Origin: Luteitalea sp. | GTDB lineage: Bacteria; Acidobacteriota; Vicinamibacteria; Vicinamibacterales; Vicinamibacteraceae | Assembly (NCBI GenBank): GCA_009377605.1 | Contig: WHTT01000018.1 | Coordinates: 1-64,000, forward strand | DNA: 64,000 bases | Direction: 5' to 3' | In this document: piece after piece, positions 36,187 through 44,624 of the stretch | How the letters are laid out: the number at the start of each line of letters is the position of its first letter | Numbering within the stretch: position 1 is the stretch's first letter | Position numbers and translations under genes: made by a program | Notes under the pieces: model-generated | The model's database searches: none | The model's input: only the letters and a program-made list of their open reading frames with translations | What the model was told of the DNA's origin: nothing

Positions 36187-36287
36187 GGTTCTTGGTCCTT
36201 GGTTCTTGGTTCTTGGTGCGCTCTGGCGTACAGCCGCTCCGCAATGTACTAGGCGCACCAAGAACCAAGAACCAAGGACCAAGGACC
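36187..36287. repeat. Inverted heptamer arrays (GGTTCTT / AAGAACC) forming a long hairpin
   Basis: Left units 36187-36221: GGTTCTT, GGTCCTT, GGTTCTT, GGTTCTT, GGTGCGC. Right units 36253-36287 are their reverse complement in the same nested order with one mismatch in 35 bp (28 bp perfect, 36194-36221 with 36253-36280); loop 31 bases. It sits directly after the amidohydrolase stop (36287-36289) and before bactofilin, so it may act as terminator for the minus-strand operon. Confidence 0.9.
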
Positions 36288-37609
36288 TACTTGGTCGGTC
36301 GTGCCCGGTACTGTTCGTAGAGGCGCAGATGCCGGTTCTCGAGAGACGTGAGGCGGCCGTTAATGAACAAATACTTCACAGTGGTTTGGATCTCGAGCGG
36401 GTCGCCGTCTGTAACGATCACATTACCAACCTTGCCGACTTCGAGGGTGCCCACCTGGTCCGCAAGGCCAAAGATCTCTGCAGGGGTCCTGGTAACGGCT
36501 GCAAGCGCCGTGTCCCACTCCAGGCCATAGGACACCGCATTGCCGATCTCGTACGGCAGCGTCCGTGAATCGGACGCGTTGAAGGTGCCGAGCGCGAACT
36601 GCACGCCCGCGTCGTGGAGCACTGCCGGAGTCGTGTGGCGGATGTCGTACGGCTCGTCTTCCGACGACGGGAGGCTCTGGATGGGGCCGAGCACGACCGG
36701 CACCTTGTGCGTCGCCAAGAGGTCTGCGAGCTTGTACGCCTCGGCTCCACCGGCGAGGATCATGCGGAGCCGCTGCTCGTCACAGAACTCGATCGCCTCT
36801 TTGATCTCGCGCTCGCCATCGGCGTTCACGACGACCGGCAGCTCGCCGCGCGTCACAGGCACGAGCGCCTCGAGCTTCAGATCGCGGGACACGCGCTCCT
36901 GCTTGCCTTTCTCGATCGCCGTGGCATAGTGCCGCGCCTGGTCGAGCCACTCGGCCAGCTCGCGAACCTTCTTGTCATGCTCCTTCTTCGCCTCGGCGAA
37001 CGAACGCTGTTGCCGAGAGAACGCGCCCGGTCCGCCGCTCGTCGAGCGGTACGTCGGCCAGTTGACGACGAGCGCCACGCTCCGGCTCAACAGCATCTCC
37101 TCGACCGTCCAGCCAGCGAGATGAATGGCGGAGGCTTGACCGGGAATCAGTGGAGAATCGCCTATGCCCGGCACGCTCAGAGCGTGCGTCAGGCCATTCG
37201 CCCGCGCCACGGGAATGTGCTCGCTCGCCGGATGGACGGCCTGCGCCGCCACGAGCTGTGGGCTGAAGTCGCCCAGCTCCTCGGAATCGTTCGTGGCCGC
37301 AACCGCACCAATCTCCGTCAACCCGAGCCCGCTAATAGCGTCGAACAGCCCCGGATAGACGTGCAGACCGTCGCCCTCGATCACCTCGGCTCCGGATGGA
37401 ATCGGAGCGTCCGCGCCGACCGCAGCAATGCGGCCGTCGCGGATGACGACCGTCCCTCGCTCGATGGGTGAGCCCGCAAGGGACACGATGCGAGCGTCCC
37501 GAATGGCGTACGTGGTGGGAGTCGGAGGCGACTCGGGCTCCTGCCCGCTGCCAACTGTGACCGTCGCTGCAATCGCGACGAGCAATGGAGCCGTCGTCCG
37601 AGCGCTCAT
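36287..37609 (-). CDS. Exported amidohydrolase-like protein lacking metal ligands
   Basis: A 440-residue amidohydrolase-superfamily protein (imidazolonepropionase-like fold): signal peptide residues 1-22, beta-sandwich start [13 protein letters not shown].. VVIRDGRIAAVGAD, then GLHVYPGLFDAISGLGL. The position of the HxH metal motif reads I92-S-G94, and the later His positions read VVNADGE and ILAGGAEAYKL, so the usual metal site appears absent. C-terminal IFGLADQVGTLEVGKVGNVIV is family-typical. Last gene of a three-gene operon, overlapping the previous gene by 4 bases (ATGA). Likely a pseudoenzyme or binding partner of the middle, intact paralogue (inference). Confidence 0.8.
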   Translation of the reverse strand: MSARTTAPLLVAIAATVTVGSGQEPESPPTPTTYAIRDARIVSLAGSPIERGTVVIRDGRIAAVGADAPIPSGAEVIEGDGLHVYPGLFDAISGLGLTEIGAVAATNDSEELGDFSPQLVAAQAVHPASEHIPVARANGLTHALSVPGIGDSPLIPGQASAIHLAGWTVEEMLLSRSVALVVNWPTYRSTSGGPGAFSRQQRSFAEAKKEHDKKVRELAEWLDQARHYATAIEKGKQERVSRDLKLEALVPVTRGELPVVVNADGEREIKEAIEFCDEQRLRMILAGGAEAYKLADLLATHKVPVVLGPIQSLPSSEDEPYDIRHTTPAVLHDAGVQFALGTFNASDSRTLPYEIGNAVSYGLEWDTALAAVTRTPAEIFGLADQVGTLEVGKVGNVIVTDGDPLEIQTTVKYLFINGRLTSLENRHLRLYEQYRARPTK

Positions 37610-39021
37610 GGTTGCTGCTCCTTCGGCACACGACTGGTAGTGGTCTCGACCGTTGGGCGCTTCGGCGCCGCTTTCTCCTTGTCGGCGTCCTCGCGTGCCC
37701 GTGCCTTGGCGAGGAGCTCCTGCTTTTCCTTCTCTCGGGCCGTCCGCTGGGCGAGATCTTTCTCGCGGTCGAAGTAGAGCTGTCCGTCAATGTAGACCTT
37801 CTGCGCCACCCCGTAAACGCTCAGAGGATGGTTCTTCCACAGGACCAGGTCCGCGTCCTTCCCCTCGTCTATCGACCCGACCCGCGCGTCGATGCGAAGC
37901 TGACGAGCCGGGTTGAGCGTCACGAGCTGCAGCGCCTGCTCTTCCGATAGATCGCCGTACTTGATCGCCTTGGCGGCTTCCTGGTTGAGATGGCGGACCT
38001 CTTCGGCGCTGTCGGAGTTGATCGAGACGACGACGCCCCGCTCGGTCATCAGTGCGGCGTTGTACGGAATGGCATCGAAGGCCTCGACCTTGTAGGCCCA
38101 CCAGTCCGAAAAGGTAGACGCCCCCGCGCCATGCTCGGCGATCTCATCGGCAACCTTGTAGCCCTCGAGCACGTGTTGGAACGTCGCAATCTTGAAGCCG
38201 AGCTCCTCAGCCACCCGGAGTAATTGCAAGATCTCGTCGGCGCGGTATGCGTGGGCGTGCACGAGCCGCTCGCCCTCGAGCACTTCGACGAGCGTCTCGA
38301 GCCTGAGGTCCCGAGCAGGCGGCACGCCCGATCGACCGCCCGCCTCGTAGCGGCGCCACTTGGCTCGGTACTCCACGGCTTCGGTGAACGCCTGACGGAT
38401 GACGTCCACCACTCCCATGCGCGTTGCTGGATAGCGCCGTTCGGTCCCAGGCCGAGCCGAGGAGTTGGAGCGCTTTGGATTTTCCCCCAGCGCAAACTTG
38501 ATGCCGGGCAGCGCCCCTTCGAAGCGCAGGTCGTCGGCATCCTTCCCCCAACGCAGCTTGATGACGGCGTTTCGGCCGCCAATCGCGTTTGCGCTCCCGT
38601 GCAGGATGTTGGCCGTCGTCACGCCGCCCGCAACTGCACGGTACAGGTCGATGTCGGTCGAATCGAGGACATCGTCGGTGCCGACCATCGAGGAGACGGA
38701 GATGCTGCCTTCGTTGACGCCTCCCTCGACGGCCATGTGCGAGTGACAGTCGATGATGCCGGGCGTCACGAACAGGCCAGAAGCGTCGATGACGGTCGCC
38801 GTGCCGGGTGCGTCGACCGAGGCCCCGACGGCCGCAATCTTACCGTCCCGAATCAGGATCGACCCTCGATCGATCCGGCCGTGGCTGGCTGTAAGAATCG
38901 TCGCGTCGCGAATCAGGACGACATCATTGCCGGCGTCCTGTGCGCGCGTCGGCTGGGCGGCGCTCCACGCCAGCACCATGAGCGTGACCATCAGGACTCG
39001 ACACCTCTTCTCTCGCGTCAT
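37606..39021 (-). CDS. Exported metal-dependent amidohydrolase
   Basis: A 471-residue amidohydrolase with signal peptide (MVTLMVLAWSAAQPTRAQ about residues 11-28). It keeps the metal-binding motif DCHSHMA (H93, H95), later His residues in LVHAHAYRADEI and FQHVLEGYKVADEIAEHG, and an Asp in VVSINSDSAEEVRHL. The C-terminal tail ends in a charged Lys/Arg/Glu-rich helix (DKEKAAPKRP). Hydrolyses a C-N bond in an unknown substrate, probably in the periplasm; imidazolonepropionase or peptidase/isoaspartyl-like activities are possible. Middle gene of the triplet, with 4-base overlaps on both sides. Confidence 0.85.
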   Translation of the reverse strand: MTREKRCRVLMVTLMVLAWSAAQPTRAQDAGNDVVLIRDATILTASHGRIDRGSILIRDGKIAAVGASVDAPGTATVIDASGLFVTPGIIDCHSHMAVEGGVNEGSISVSSMVGTDDVLDSTDIDLYRAVAGGVTTANILHGSANAIGGRNAVIKLRWGKDADDLRFEGALPGIKFALGENPKRSNSSARPGTERRYPATRMGVVDVIRQAFTEAVEYRAKWRRYEAGGRSGVPPARDLRLETLVEVLEGERLVHAHAYRADEILQLLRVAEELGFKIATFQHVLEGYKVADEIAEHGAGASTFSDWWAYKVEAFDAIPYNAALMTERGVVVSINSDSAEEVRHLNQEAAKAIKYGDLSEEQALQLVTLNPARQLRIDARVGSIDEGKDADLVLWKNHPLSVYGVAQKVYIDGQLYFDREKDLAQRTAREKEKQELLAKARAREDADKEKAAPKRPTVETTTSRVPKEQQP

Positions 39022-40406
39022 GGCCGCCCTCTTTCGGCGTCGCCGCTCGCCAGGCTCGTGGTCGGCTTCTCGTCCGGCTCGGCCGGCTGGTCCACCGGCT
39101 CGAACTTCTGGCCGTCCACGAACACGAGGGCCACTTTGGTCTTCTCGTCGAACAGCTCACCTTCCGTCACCAGCACGTTGGCAATCTTCCCGGTCTCCAA
39201 GCTGCCGAGACGGTTGCCCACGCCGTAGATGTCGGCTGCATCCTGCGTGAACGCGCGAAGCGCCGCCTCACGGGTGAGGCCAGCGTCCAGGGCCCGCCGC
39301 ACGTTCTTCAGCACCTCCTTGGGCGTCGCGAGCCCATCGGAGTAGAACGCGAACTTCACGCCGGCCTTCGTCAACGCCGCCGGCGTCGACGGCGCACGCT
39401 CGCGAAATCGCAGCACGCGCAGAGACACGTCTTCTTCGGGATCGGCATCCTTCGCCTGCTCCGGCCACTTGAGGCTGACGAGCATGGGCAGCTTGCCCGC
39501 GGCCACGGCCTCGGCCACGTCGTAGGCGCCCTGCGCGCCATAGATGGCGGCGTTCAACTCGAGCTCGCGGGCAAAGTCGAGCATGCGCAAGATCTGCGGG
39601 CGGTTGGTGGCTGGCAGGAGAATGGGCCGTCGCTCCGCAAGCACCTGGGACACGGCCTCGACCGTGCGATCGTACTCGGGACGCTTCTGGCCGCGTGGCG
39701 TTTTCTCGTACGCTTCCTCGACAGCCATCCCGTGCCGCGCGTCCAGAAATGTCTGGCGCACGTACGCCAACACGCCCATCAAGGAGCTGGGGAAGCCGGC
39801 AGCACGCTCCAATGGCTCCAGCGAGATCGGTAGCGCCACCGATGGGGCAACAACCATGTCGCCGGGCCGCTCGCCGGCGAGGTTCACGACTGACGCCTGC
39901 CCCGGTAAGATGCCGCGACTGGGCGCGACGACCGCCGCCGTGAACCCGGCGGAGCGCCACTCTTCGACGCGCTCGTCCTCCGCCTGGAGGCTGTCGGCCG
40001 CCAGCGCCCATGGCGTCGATCCTGGCCGGTCCTCTGGCCCGCGGGACGCCGGGCGCCGCGGCTGACTGGACGCAGATGGTGAGCTCGGCGACCGTTCCGC
40101 GTCCGCCGACGGCTGTGCGCGCTGCGATCGGGGCAGCCCGATGGTCGTGAGCGTGTCGATGAGACCCGGATAGACCGTTAGGCCGGTGCCGTCGATCACC
40201 TCGGCCTCGGGCGGCACCGTCACGCTCGCCCCCACGGCGGTGATCAGGCCGTCACTGAGCACGATCGTTCCCCGCTCGATGATCGAGCCGGTGACCGGTA
40301 CGATGCGGGCGTCACGGATCGCATAGTAAGGCGGCGGGGCTGCCGTCGGCGCGGCCACCAACACGCCCACACACACGATCGGCAGCAACCAACGCACAAG
40401 GCCCAC
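39018..40406 (-). CDS. Exported amidohydrolase-like protein lacking metal ligands
   Basis: A 462-residue paralogue with signal peptide ([18 protein letters not shown]) and the same beta-sandwich start ([15 protein letters not shown]). The metal motif position reads [11 protein letters not shown] (no HxH), and no His occurs where the middle paralogue has HAHA (here [10 protein letters not shown]). An Asp is kept in [11 protein letters not shown]. An insertion with [20 protein letters not shown] is low-complexity. First gene of the operon: GTG start at 40406 has GGAGGAG 7 bases upstream. Confidence 0.8.
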   Translation of the reverse strand: MGLVRWLLPIVCVGVLVAAPTAAPPPYYAIRDARIVPVTGSIIERGTIVLSDGLITAVGASVTVPPEAEVIDGTGLTVYPGLIDTLTTIGLPRSQRAQPSADAERSPSSPSASSQPRRPASRGPEDRPGSTPWALAADSLQAEDERVEEWRSAGFTAAVVAPSRGILPGQASVVNLAGERPGDMVVAPSVALPISLEPLERAAGFPSSLMGVLAYVRQTFLDARHGMAVEEAYEKTPRGQKRPEYDRTVEAVSQVLAERRPILLPATNRPQILRMLDFARELELNAAIYGAQGAYDVAEAVAAGKLPMLVSLKWPEQAKDADPEEDVSLRVLRFRERAPSTPAALTKAGVKFAFYSDGLATPKEVLKNVRRALDAGLTREAALRAFTQDAADIYGVGNRLGSLETGKIANVLVTEGELFDEKTKVALVFVDGQKFEPVDQPAEPDEKPTTSLASGDAERGRP

Positions 40407-40430
40407 GGCAATTCTCCTCCAGAAGCGATG

Positions 40431-40505
40431 GTAGGGCGCGTCAGCCTCCCGCGCCGGGTAGCGAGCACCCGTGGCGCTGCGGACACGGCCGCCTCGGCGG
40501 CCCTA
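40431..40505. repeat. BIME-like composite repeat (GTAGGG...CCCTAC)
   Basis: Begins GTAGGGCGCG and ends GGCGGCCCTAC, with an inner palindrome GGCCGCC-TC-GGCGGCC at 40487-40502. Lies in the leader of the amidohydrolase operon, in the gap before the divergent small gene. Confidence 0.65.
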
Positions 40506-40644
40506 CCTCGTTCTCGTCAGTGGAGCTCCGGGGGGCATCGAACGACCACTGCAAAGCGCCAAACGGCCCCAAGATTGTACGTCGGTTTCGCTACGCGCGC
40601 ACAAGGTTCTCTGTTTACGCCAGCGTTGGTAAGATGACGGGAAA

Positions 40645-40944
40645 ATGTTGCGCTTGGTCGAGCGACTCTTCGGCGATGGTGAGATTCGCGAGCGGGGCGT
40701 CCTCCTGGCGCGCGCCGGCTATACGCTTGCCGTCTATCGCGACTGGCGCCGGCAGGAGGACGATCTCGTCGCCGGCGATTACGTGATCGAGGGACACCTG
40801 ATGGCGGATCCAGAAACGCTCGCTCGTCTGGTCGCGCCGCTGACACCGCGAGAGCTGCTCCTCGATGATGGCCGCCGACTGCAGATCCTGATCGTCAGCG
40901 CCGACGGCGCAATCATGAACGTCGAAGGAGAGACGTTTCGGTAA
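40645..40944 (+). CDS. Small conserved-looking protein of unknown function
   Basis: A 99-residue soluble protein (MLRLVERLFGDGEIRERG... DDGRRLQILIVSADGAIMNV). It has alternating charged and hydrophobic strands, no signal peptide or membrane segment, and I do not recognise a family. ATG 40645 follows a weak GACGGG. Coding is plausible because the frame is open and codon usage resembles neighbours, but its 3' end overlaps the convergent amidohydrolase by 32 bases, so it could be spurious. Confidence 0.5.
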   Translation: MLRLVERLFGDGEIRERGVLLARAGYTLAVYRDWRRQEDDLVAGDYVIEGHLMADPETLARLVAPLTPRELLLDDGRRLQILIVSADGAIMNVEGETFR

Positions 40945-41866
40945 CCGTCGCCGCTGGATCGGCAACCTCGCCTGCTTGGAACAGCCGGTCGAAGTTCCCG
41001 GCAAAGATGAGCTCGCGATCTTGCTCGCCGACACCGAGCTCGTCGAGCGCGGCAACCTGTGCGTCGTACACGGCTCGGTGCCAGCCCCGCGGGAACCAAG
41101 AAGAGTCGGTGCCGAACAGGATGCGCCGCGGCCCCATGACGAGAAGCGCCTGCCGAAAGACGTTGCTGAGCGTCAAGCCGGGCCAGTACTTCGTCCAAGA
41201 GTTGGAGCTCGAGGTGTCGACGTGCACGTTCGGGCAGACATCTGCCACCATGAGCAGCTCACGCAGGAACCCAGCGCCAAAATGCGGCACGATGATGGGG
41301 AGCGTCGGATGTCGCGCCGCCAGTCCTTGCAGCTCGAGTGGATTGCCGTAGCGTGCCTCGAACACGGTCGGCAGGCCAAGCCGCTTGCGAATGCCCAGTG
41401 TCAGCACGCCGCAATGCACGAACAGGCAGCTTCCCGGACGACCGGCGAGGATGTCCGCCAGGCACTCGACCGATTGGTCGGTCAGCGTGTATTTGTGCAT
41501 GGCTGGAAACAGGCAGACCATGCGGAGTCCCTTGGCGAACGCGCTGGCGACCGTCATCTCCGCGCCGCGCACGAGCGGGTTCACCATGCACGCGCCGACA
41601 AAGCGCGTCGGGTGGCGAGCAAGCGCCGCAGCAACCGAGCTCTCGTCGTGCGGCACGCTGGCAATCAGCATTGCCCGCCCCACGCCGTTCGCGTCGAGCG
41701 CCGCAACCCAGCGGTCCGCCAGAAGATCGACGCCATCCGGATGCTCCCAGCTCGCGGCCTCGGTGACGCGGTGGCCACGCTCCGGCTCTTCCCATCCTTT
41801 CAGGGTGGCGAGCGCGTCGAAGAAGCGTGGTGAAAAGAAGTGGCAGTGAGAGTCGTTGACCGGCAT
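40913..41866 (-). CDS. Amidohydrolase-2 family metal-dependent hydrolase
   Basis: A 317-residue TIM-barrel hydrolase of the amidohydrolase-2 type (decarboxylases and lactonases such as ACMSD or LigI-like). N-terminal MPVNDSHCHFF gives the HxH motif; later LFVHCGVLT, PIIVPHFGAGFLREL and the C-terminal ILFGTDSSWFPRGW contain the His and Asp ligands. No signal peptide, so cytoplasmic. The ATG is preceded by GGAGGAA at 6 bases. It is separated from the amidohydrolase triplet by the small + gene and is not part of that operon. Substrate unknown. Confidence 0.82.
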   Translation of the reverse strand: MPVNDSHCHFFSPRFFDALATLKGWEEPERGHRVTEAASWEHPDGVDLLADRWVAALDANGVGRAMLIASVPHDESSVAAALARHPTRFVGACMVNPLVRGAEMTVASAFAKGLRMVCLFPAMHKYTLTDQSVECLADILAGRPGSCLFVHCGVLTLGIRKRLGLPTVFEARYGNPLELQGLAARHPTLPIIVPHFGAGFLRELLMVADVCPNVHVDTSSSNSWTKYWPGLTLSNVFRQALLVMGPRRILFGTDSSWFPRGWHRAVYDAQVAALDELGVGEQDRELIFAGNFDRLFQAGEVADPAATVTETSLLRRS

Positions 41867-42015
41867 GAGTGTTCCTCCACCCGCCGTAGCGTGCTCGGTA
41901 CGTTACCTTGGCCCCGTCACATCTTCTGCACGTAGCGCGCGCGGCCTTTCCGCCTCCGCGCGCCGCGCTTCGGCGGACCCGCCGTATACTTCCGGTGCTT
42001 GAACGTACCATAACA

Positions 42016-43311
42016 TCACGGGCCGCCACTTGTGGAGTGTCGTCGTAATTGGTGACGCCAGACGATGAGCAGCACGATGGCCACGGCCGTGAGGCCAAGA
42101 CCGAGCCCGATCCAGAGGCCCACGACACCCGCGCCGGCATGGAAACAGAGCAGATATCCGACCGGCAGGCCAAGACACCAGTGCGCGACAAAGTTGTAGA
42201 CGAGCGGCGTGCGCGTGTCTCCGAGGCCTCGTAGCGCGCCAGTCGCTGTCACCTGAATGCCATCAAAGACCTGATACAGCGCATACACGCGCAGCAAAAC
42301 GACTCCCGCAGCAATGACAGCCGTCTCACGCGTGAACAGCGACACCAGAAATCTGGGCACGCTGGCGAACACCGCCGAGCTGACGAGCAGGAACAGCACC
42401 ACCAATGCGATCGCTGCCCACCCCCCATGCGCCGCGCTCAGCAGGTCGCCCCGTCCGAGCGCCTGGCCGACGCGAACGGCTGCAGCCGACGCCATCCCAA
42501 GCGGCACCATGAAGACGAGCGCTGCCAAGTTGAGGGCGATGTGGTGCGCCGCGAGAGACGAGGGCGTGAGCAGGCCGGCAAGCACCGTGATGGCGGCAAA
42601 GACGCCGATCTCCAGGACGAGCTGAACGGCGGCGGGTAGGCCAAGCGCGACGAGCCGCTGCAGGCGAGCGGGGTCGATCTGGCGCGGCGTTTGCCACAAT
42701 CCGCTCGGATCCGCCCGCTCCGCTCGCACGATCGCCACGGCAAGCACCGCGGCCATATAAACGCGGGACAGGAATGTTGCCCACGCGGAACCTGCAACGC
42801 CCATCGCGGGCAGGCCGAGGTTGCCGTAGATCAGCGACCAATTCGCCAGCACATTGATGAGGTTCGCGGACACGAGAGCAAAACCGACCGGTCGCGTCAG
42901 GGAAAGCCCTTGCAGATAACGTCGGAACGCGGCGTACATGAGGAGCGGCAGCAGCCCGACGTCGAGAATCCGGAGGTAGGTGGTCGCCATCGGCAGCACG
43001 CTCGGGTGGACCCCCATCCGCTCCAGCAGCTCCGGCACCGTCCAGACGACGAGCGTCAGCGGCACGCTCACCAGAACTCCCAGGACGACGCCGTGTAAGA
43101 GCCAACGATGGCACTCGTCCTTGCGTTGCGCGCCAAATGCGCGCGAGACGAGGGTGTCGAGTCCGAGCAGCAGCCCCATCCCAAAGATCGCCACCGCCAT
43201 GAAGGAGTTGCTGCCAATTCCGACGGCACCAATGGCCGCAGGACCGAGCGGGCTGACCATCAGCGTGTCGACGACGCTCATGGCCATCCAGCCGATCTCA
43301 CCTGCAACCAC
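42016..43311 (-). CDS. MATE-family efflux transporter with unclear start
   Basis: A MATE transporter (431 residues from the first usable start) with 11-12 helices: VAGEIGWMAMSVVDTLMVSP, LGLDTLVSRAFGAQRKDECH, LGLPAAVQLVLEIGVFAAIT. The first in-frame ATG/GTG/TTG is GTG 43311, which cuts into helix 1; homologous-looking codons (RRRFVAELRPTLRLAWP) continue upstream to about 43362 without a standard start before a TGA near 43452. Either a CTG/other start is used, or a frameshift disrupted the true N-terminus (an ATG at 43452 reads in another frame). Not an orthologue of the other MATE protein. Confidence 0.75.
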   Translation of the reverse strand: MVAGEIGWMAMSVVDTLMVSPLGPAAIGAVGIGSNSFMAVAIFGMGLLLGLDTLVSRAFGAQRKDECHRWLLHGVVLGVLVSVPLTLVVWTVPELLERMGVHPSVLPMATTYLRILDVGLLPLLMYAAFRRYLQGLSLTRPVGFALVSANLINVLANWSLIYGNLGLPAMGVAGSAWATFLSRVYMAAVLAVAIVRAERADPSGLWQTPRQIDPARLQRLVALGLPAAVQLVLEIGVFAAITVLAGLLTPSSLAAHHIALNLAALVFMVPLGMASAAAVRVGQALGRGDLLSAAHGGWAAIALVVLFLLVSSAVFASVPRFLVSLFTRETAVIAAGVVLLRVYALYQVFDGIQVTATGALRGLGDTRTPLVYNFVAHWCLGLPVGYLLCFHAGAGVVGLWIGLGLGLTAVAIVLLIVWRHQLRRHSTSGGP

Positions 43312-43487
43312 CGGCCAGGCGAGACGGAGCGTCGGCCGAAGCTCGGCGACAAAACGGCGGCGGCTCGAGCGCCGCTCAGATATCAGATAGGGGAGCGTCG
43401 ACGGCCCGATCCGCCATCGGTTCAGGAAGCGACGACGATGACATTCGCTGGATCATAACGCCCGCCCTTGCTTTCACCTGTTTCCCA

Positions 43488-43517
43488 GTCGACGGTGAGC
43501 GGAGTCGAACCGTCGAC
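43488..43517. repeat. Small hairpin in the MATE-QOR gap
   Basis: Perfect 9-bp arms GTCGACGGT (43488-43496) and ACCGTCGAC (43509-43517) with a 12-base loop. It superficially resembles a tRNA T-arm but no tRNA can be folded around it. Confidence 0.5.
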
Positions 43518-43549
43518 TCGCAGCGAGCGCAGTCTAAGGGTCGAAGGGC

Positions 43550-43577
43550 GATTCCTCATTCCCGATTCCTGATTCCT
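43550..43577. repeat. Heptamer array GATTCCT
   Basis: Units GATTCCT at 43550-43556, 43564-43570 and 43571-43577 with one degenerate unit between, 16 bases before the quinone oxidoreductase ATG. Same unit family as 50262-50345 and the sucB insert. Confidence 0.75.
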
Positions 43578-43593
43578 GATTTAGGCTGAGGCA

Positions 43594-44589
43594 ATGGAGA
43601 TCCCTGAGTCGATGACCGTTGTGGGCGTCCGCCAGCCGGGAGGGCCTGACGTCTTAGAGCTCGAAACGCGACCCGTCCCGGAGCCGGGAACGTCCGAGAT
43701 CCTGATTCGTGTGCAAGCGGCCGGCGTCAATCGGCCTGATGTGCTGCAACGACAGGGCAAGTACCCGCCGCCGCCCGGGGCTTCCGACATCCTCGGCCTC
43801 GAGGTTGCCGGCACGGTAGTCAAATGCGGTTCCGGTGTGACGCGCTGGGTAGCGGGCGAGTCGGTGTGCGCGTTGCTTGCCGGCGGTGGCTACGCCGAAT
43901 ACGTGGTGGCGCCGGAGCCGCAATGCCTGCCACTTCCTGAAGGCCTTACGGCGCGTGAGGCCGCCGTCCTCCCGGAAACGTTCTTCACGGTGTGGACGAA
44001 CCTCTTCGATCGAGGTCGTCTGGAAAAAGGCGAGACGTTACTCGTCCACGGCGGCGCCAGCGGCATCGGAACGACAGCCATTCAGACGGCAACGGCCTTC
44101 GGCGCCACGGTGTACGCGACGGCAGGGACGAGCGCGAAGTGCGACGCCTGCCTCCGCCTGGGCGCAACGCGCGCGGTGAACTACCGCGACGAAGACTTCT
44201 TGGAGGTCCTTCGCGCGGAAACGGCGGGCCGCGGCATCGATGTCATCCTCGACATCGTTGGCGGCGACTACTTTCCCAAGAACATCGCGCTCTTGGCGGT
44301 TGAGGGGCGTCTGGTGCAGATCGCGTTTCTGCGCGGTACGACGGTCTCGCTCGATTTGGCCGACATCATGCGGCGCCGGCTCACAATCACGGCATCGGTG
44401 CTGAGAAGCCGGACCGTGGCCGAGAAGGGAGCGATTGCAAAGGCGCTGCTGAGACATGTCTGGCCGCTCCTCGCAGCCGGACGCGTTCGACCGGTGATCC
44501 ATGGAGCGTTCCCGCTTCGCGAGGTGGCCGCGGCCCACCGCCTGATGGAGGCAGGGGAGCACATCGGCAAGATCGTCCTGGACGTGTGA
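43594..44589 (+). CDS. NAD(P)H quinone oxidoreductase (zeta-crystallin / PIG3 type)
   Basis: A 331-residue zinc-free medium-chain dehydrogenase/reductase. GroES-like N-terminus (VQAAGVNRPDVLQRQGKYPP, the tyrosine/KYPPPPG of PIG3-type quinone reductases), Rossmann domain (LLVHGGASGIGTTAIQTA, then VYATAGTSAKCDACLRLGA), and IDVILDIVGGDYF. Reduces quinones with NADPH in the cytoplasm. ATG 43594; a second ATG six codons on (MTVVGVRQPG) is also reasonable. The next gene begins 36 bases downstream on the same strand. Confidence 0.88.
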   Translation: MEIPESMTVVGVRQPGGPDVLELETRPVPEPGTSEILIRVQAAGVNRPDVLQRQGKYPPPPGASDILGLEVAGTVVKCGSGVTRWVAGESVCALLAGGGYAEYVVAPEPQCLPLPEGLTAREAAVLPETFFTVWTNLFDRGRLEKGETLLVHGGASGIGTTAIQTATAFGATVYATAGTSAKCDACLRLGATRAVNYRDEDFLEVLRAETAGRGIDVILDIVGGDYFPKNIALLAVEGRLVQIAFLRGTTVSLDLADIMRRRLTITASVLRSRTVAEKGAIAKALLRHVWPLLAAGRVRPVIHGAFPLREVAAAHRLMEAGEHIGKIVLDV

Positions 44590-44624
44590 CGGCGTCGGGA
44601 GGGATTAGAATGGCGTAAACGGCC

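Noticed and set aside
43488-43517. tRNA-like GGTTCGACTCC segment on the minus strand
   Set aside because: No acceptor, D or anticodon arm can be formed around it; it is a simple 9-bp hairpin.
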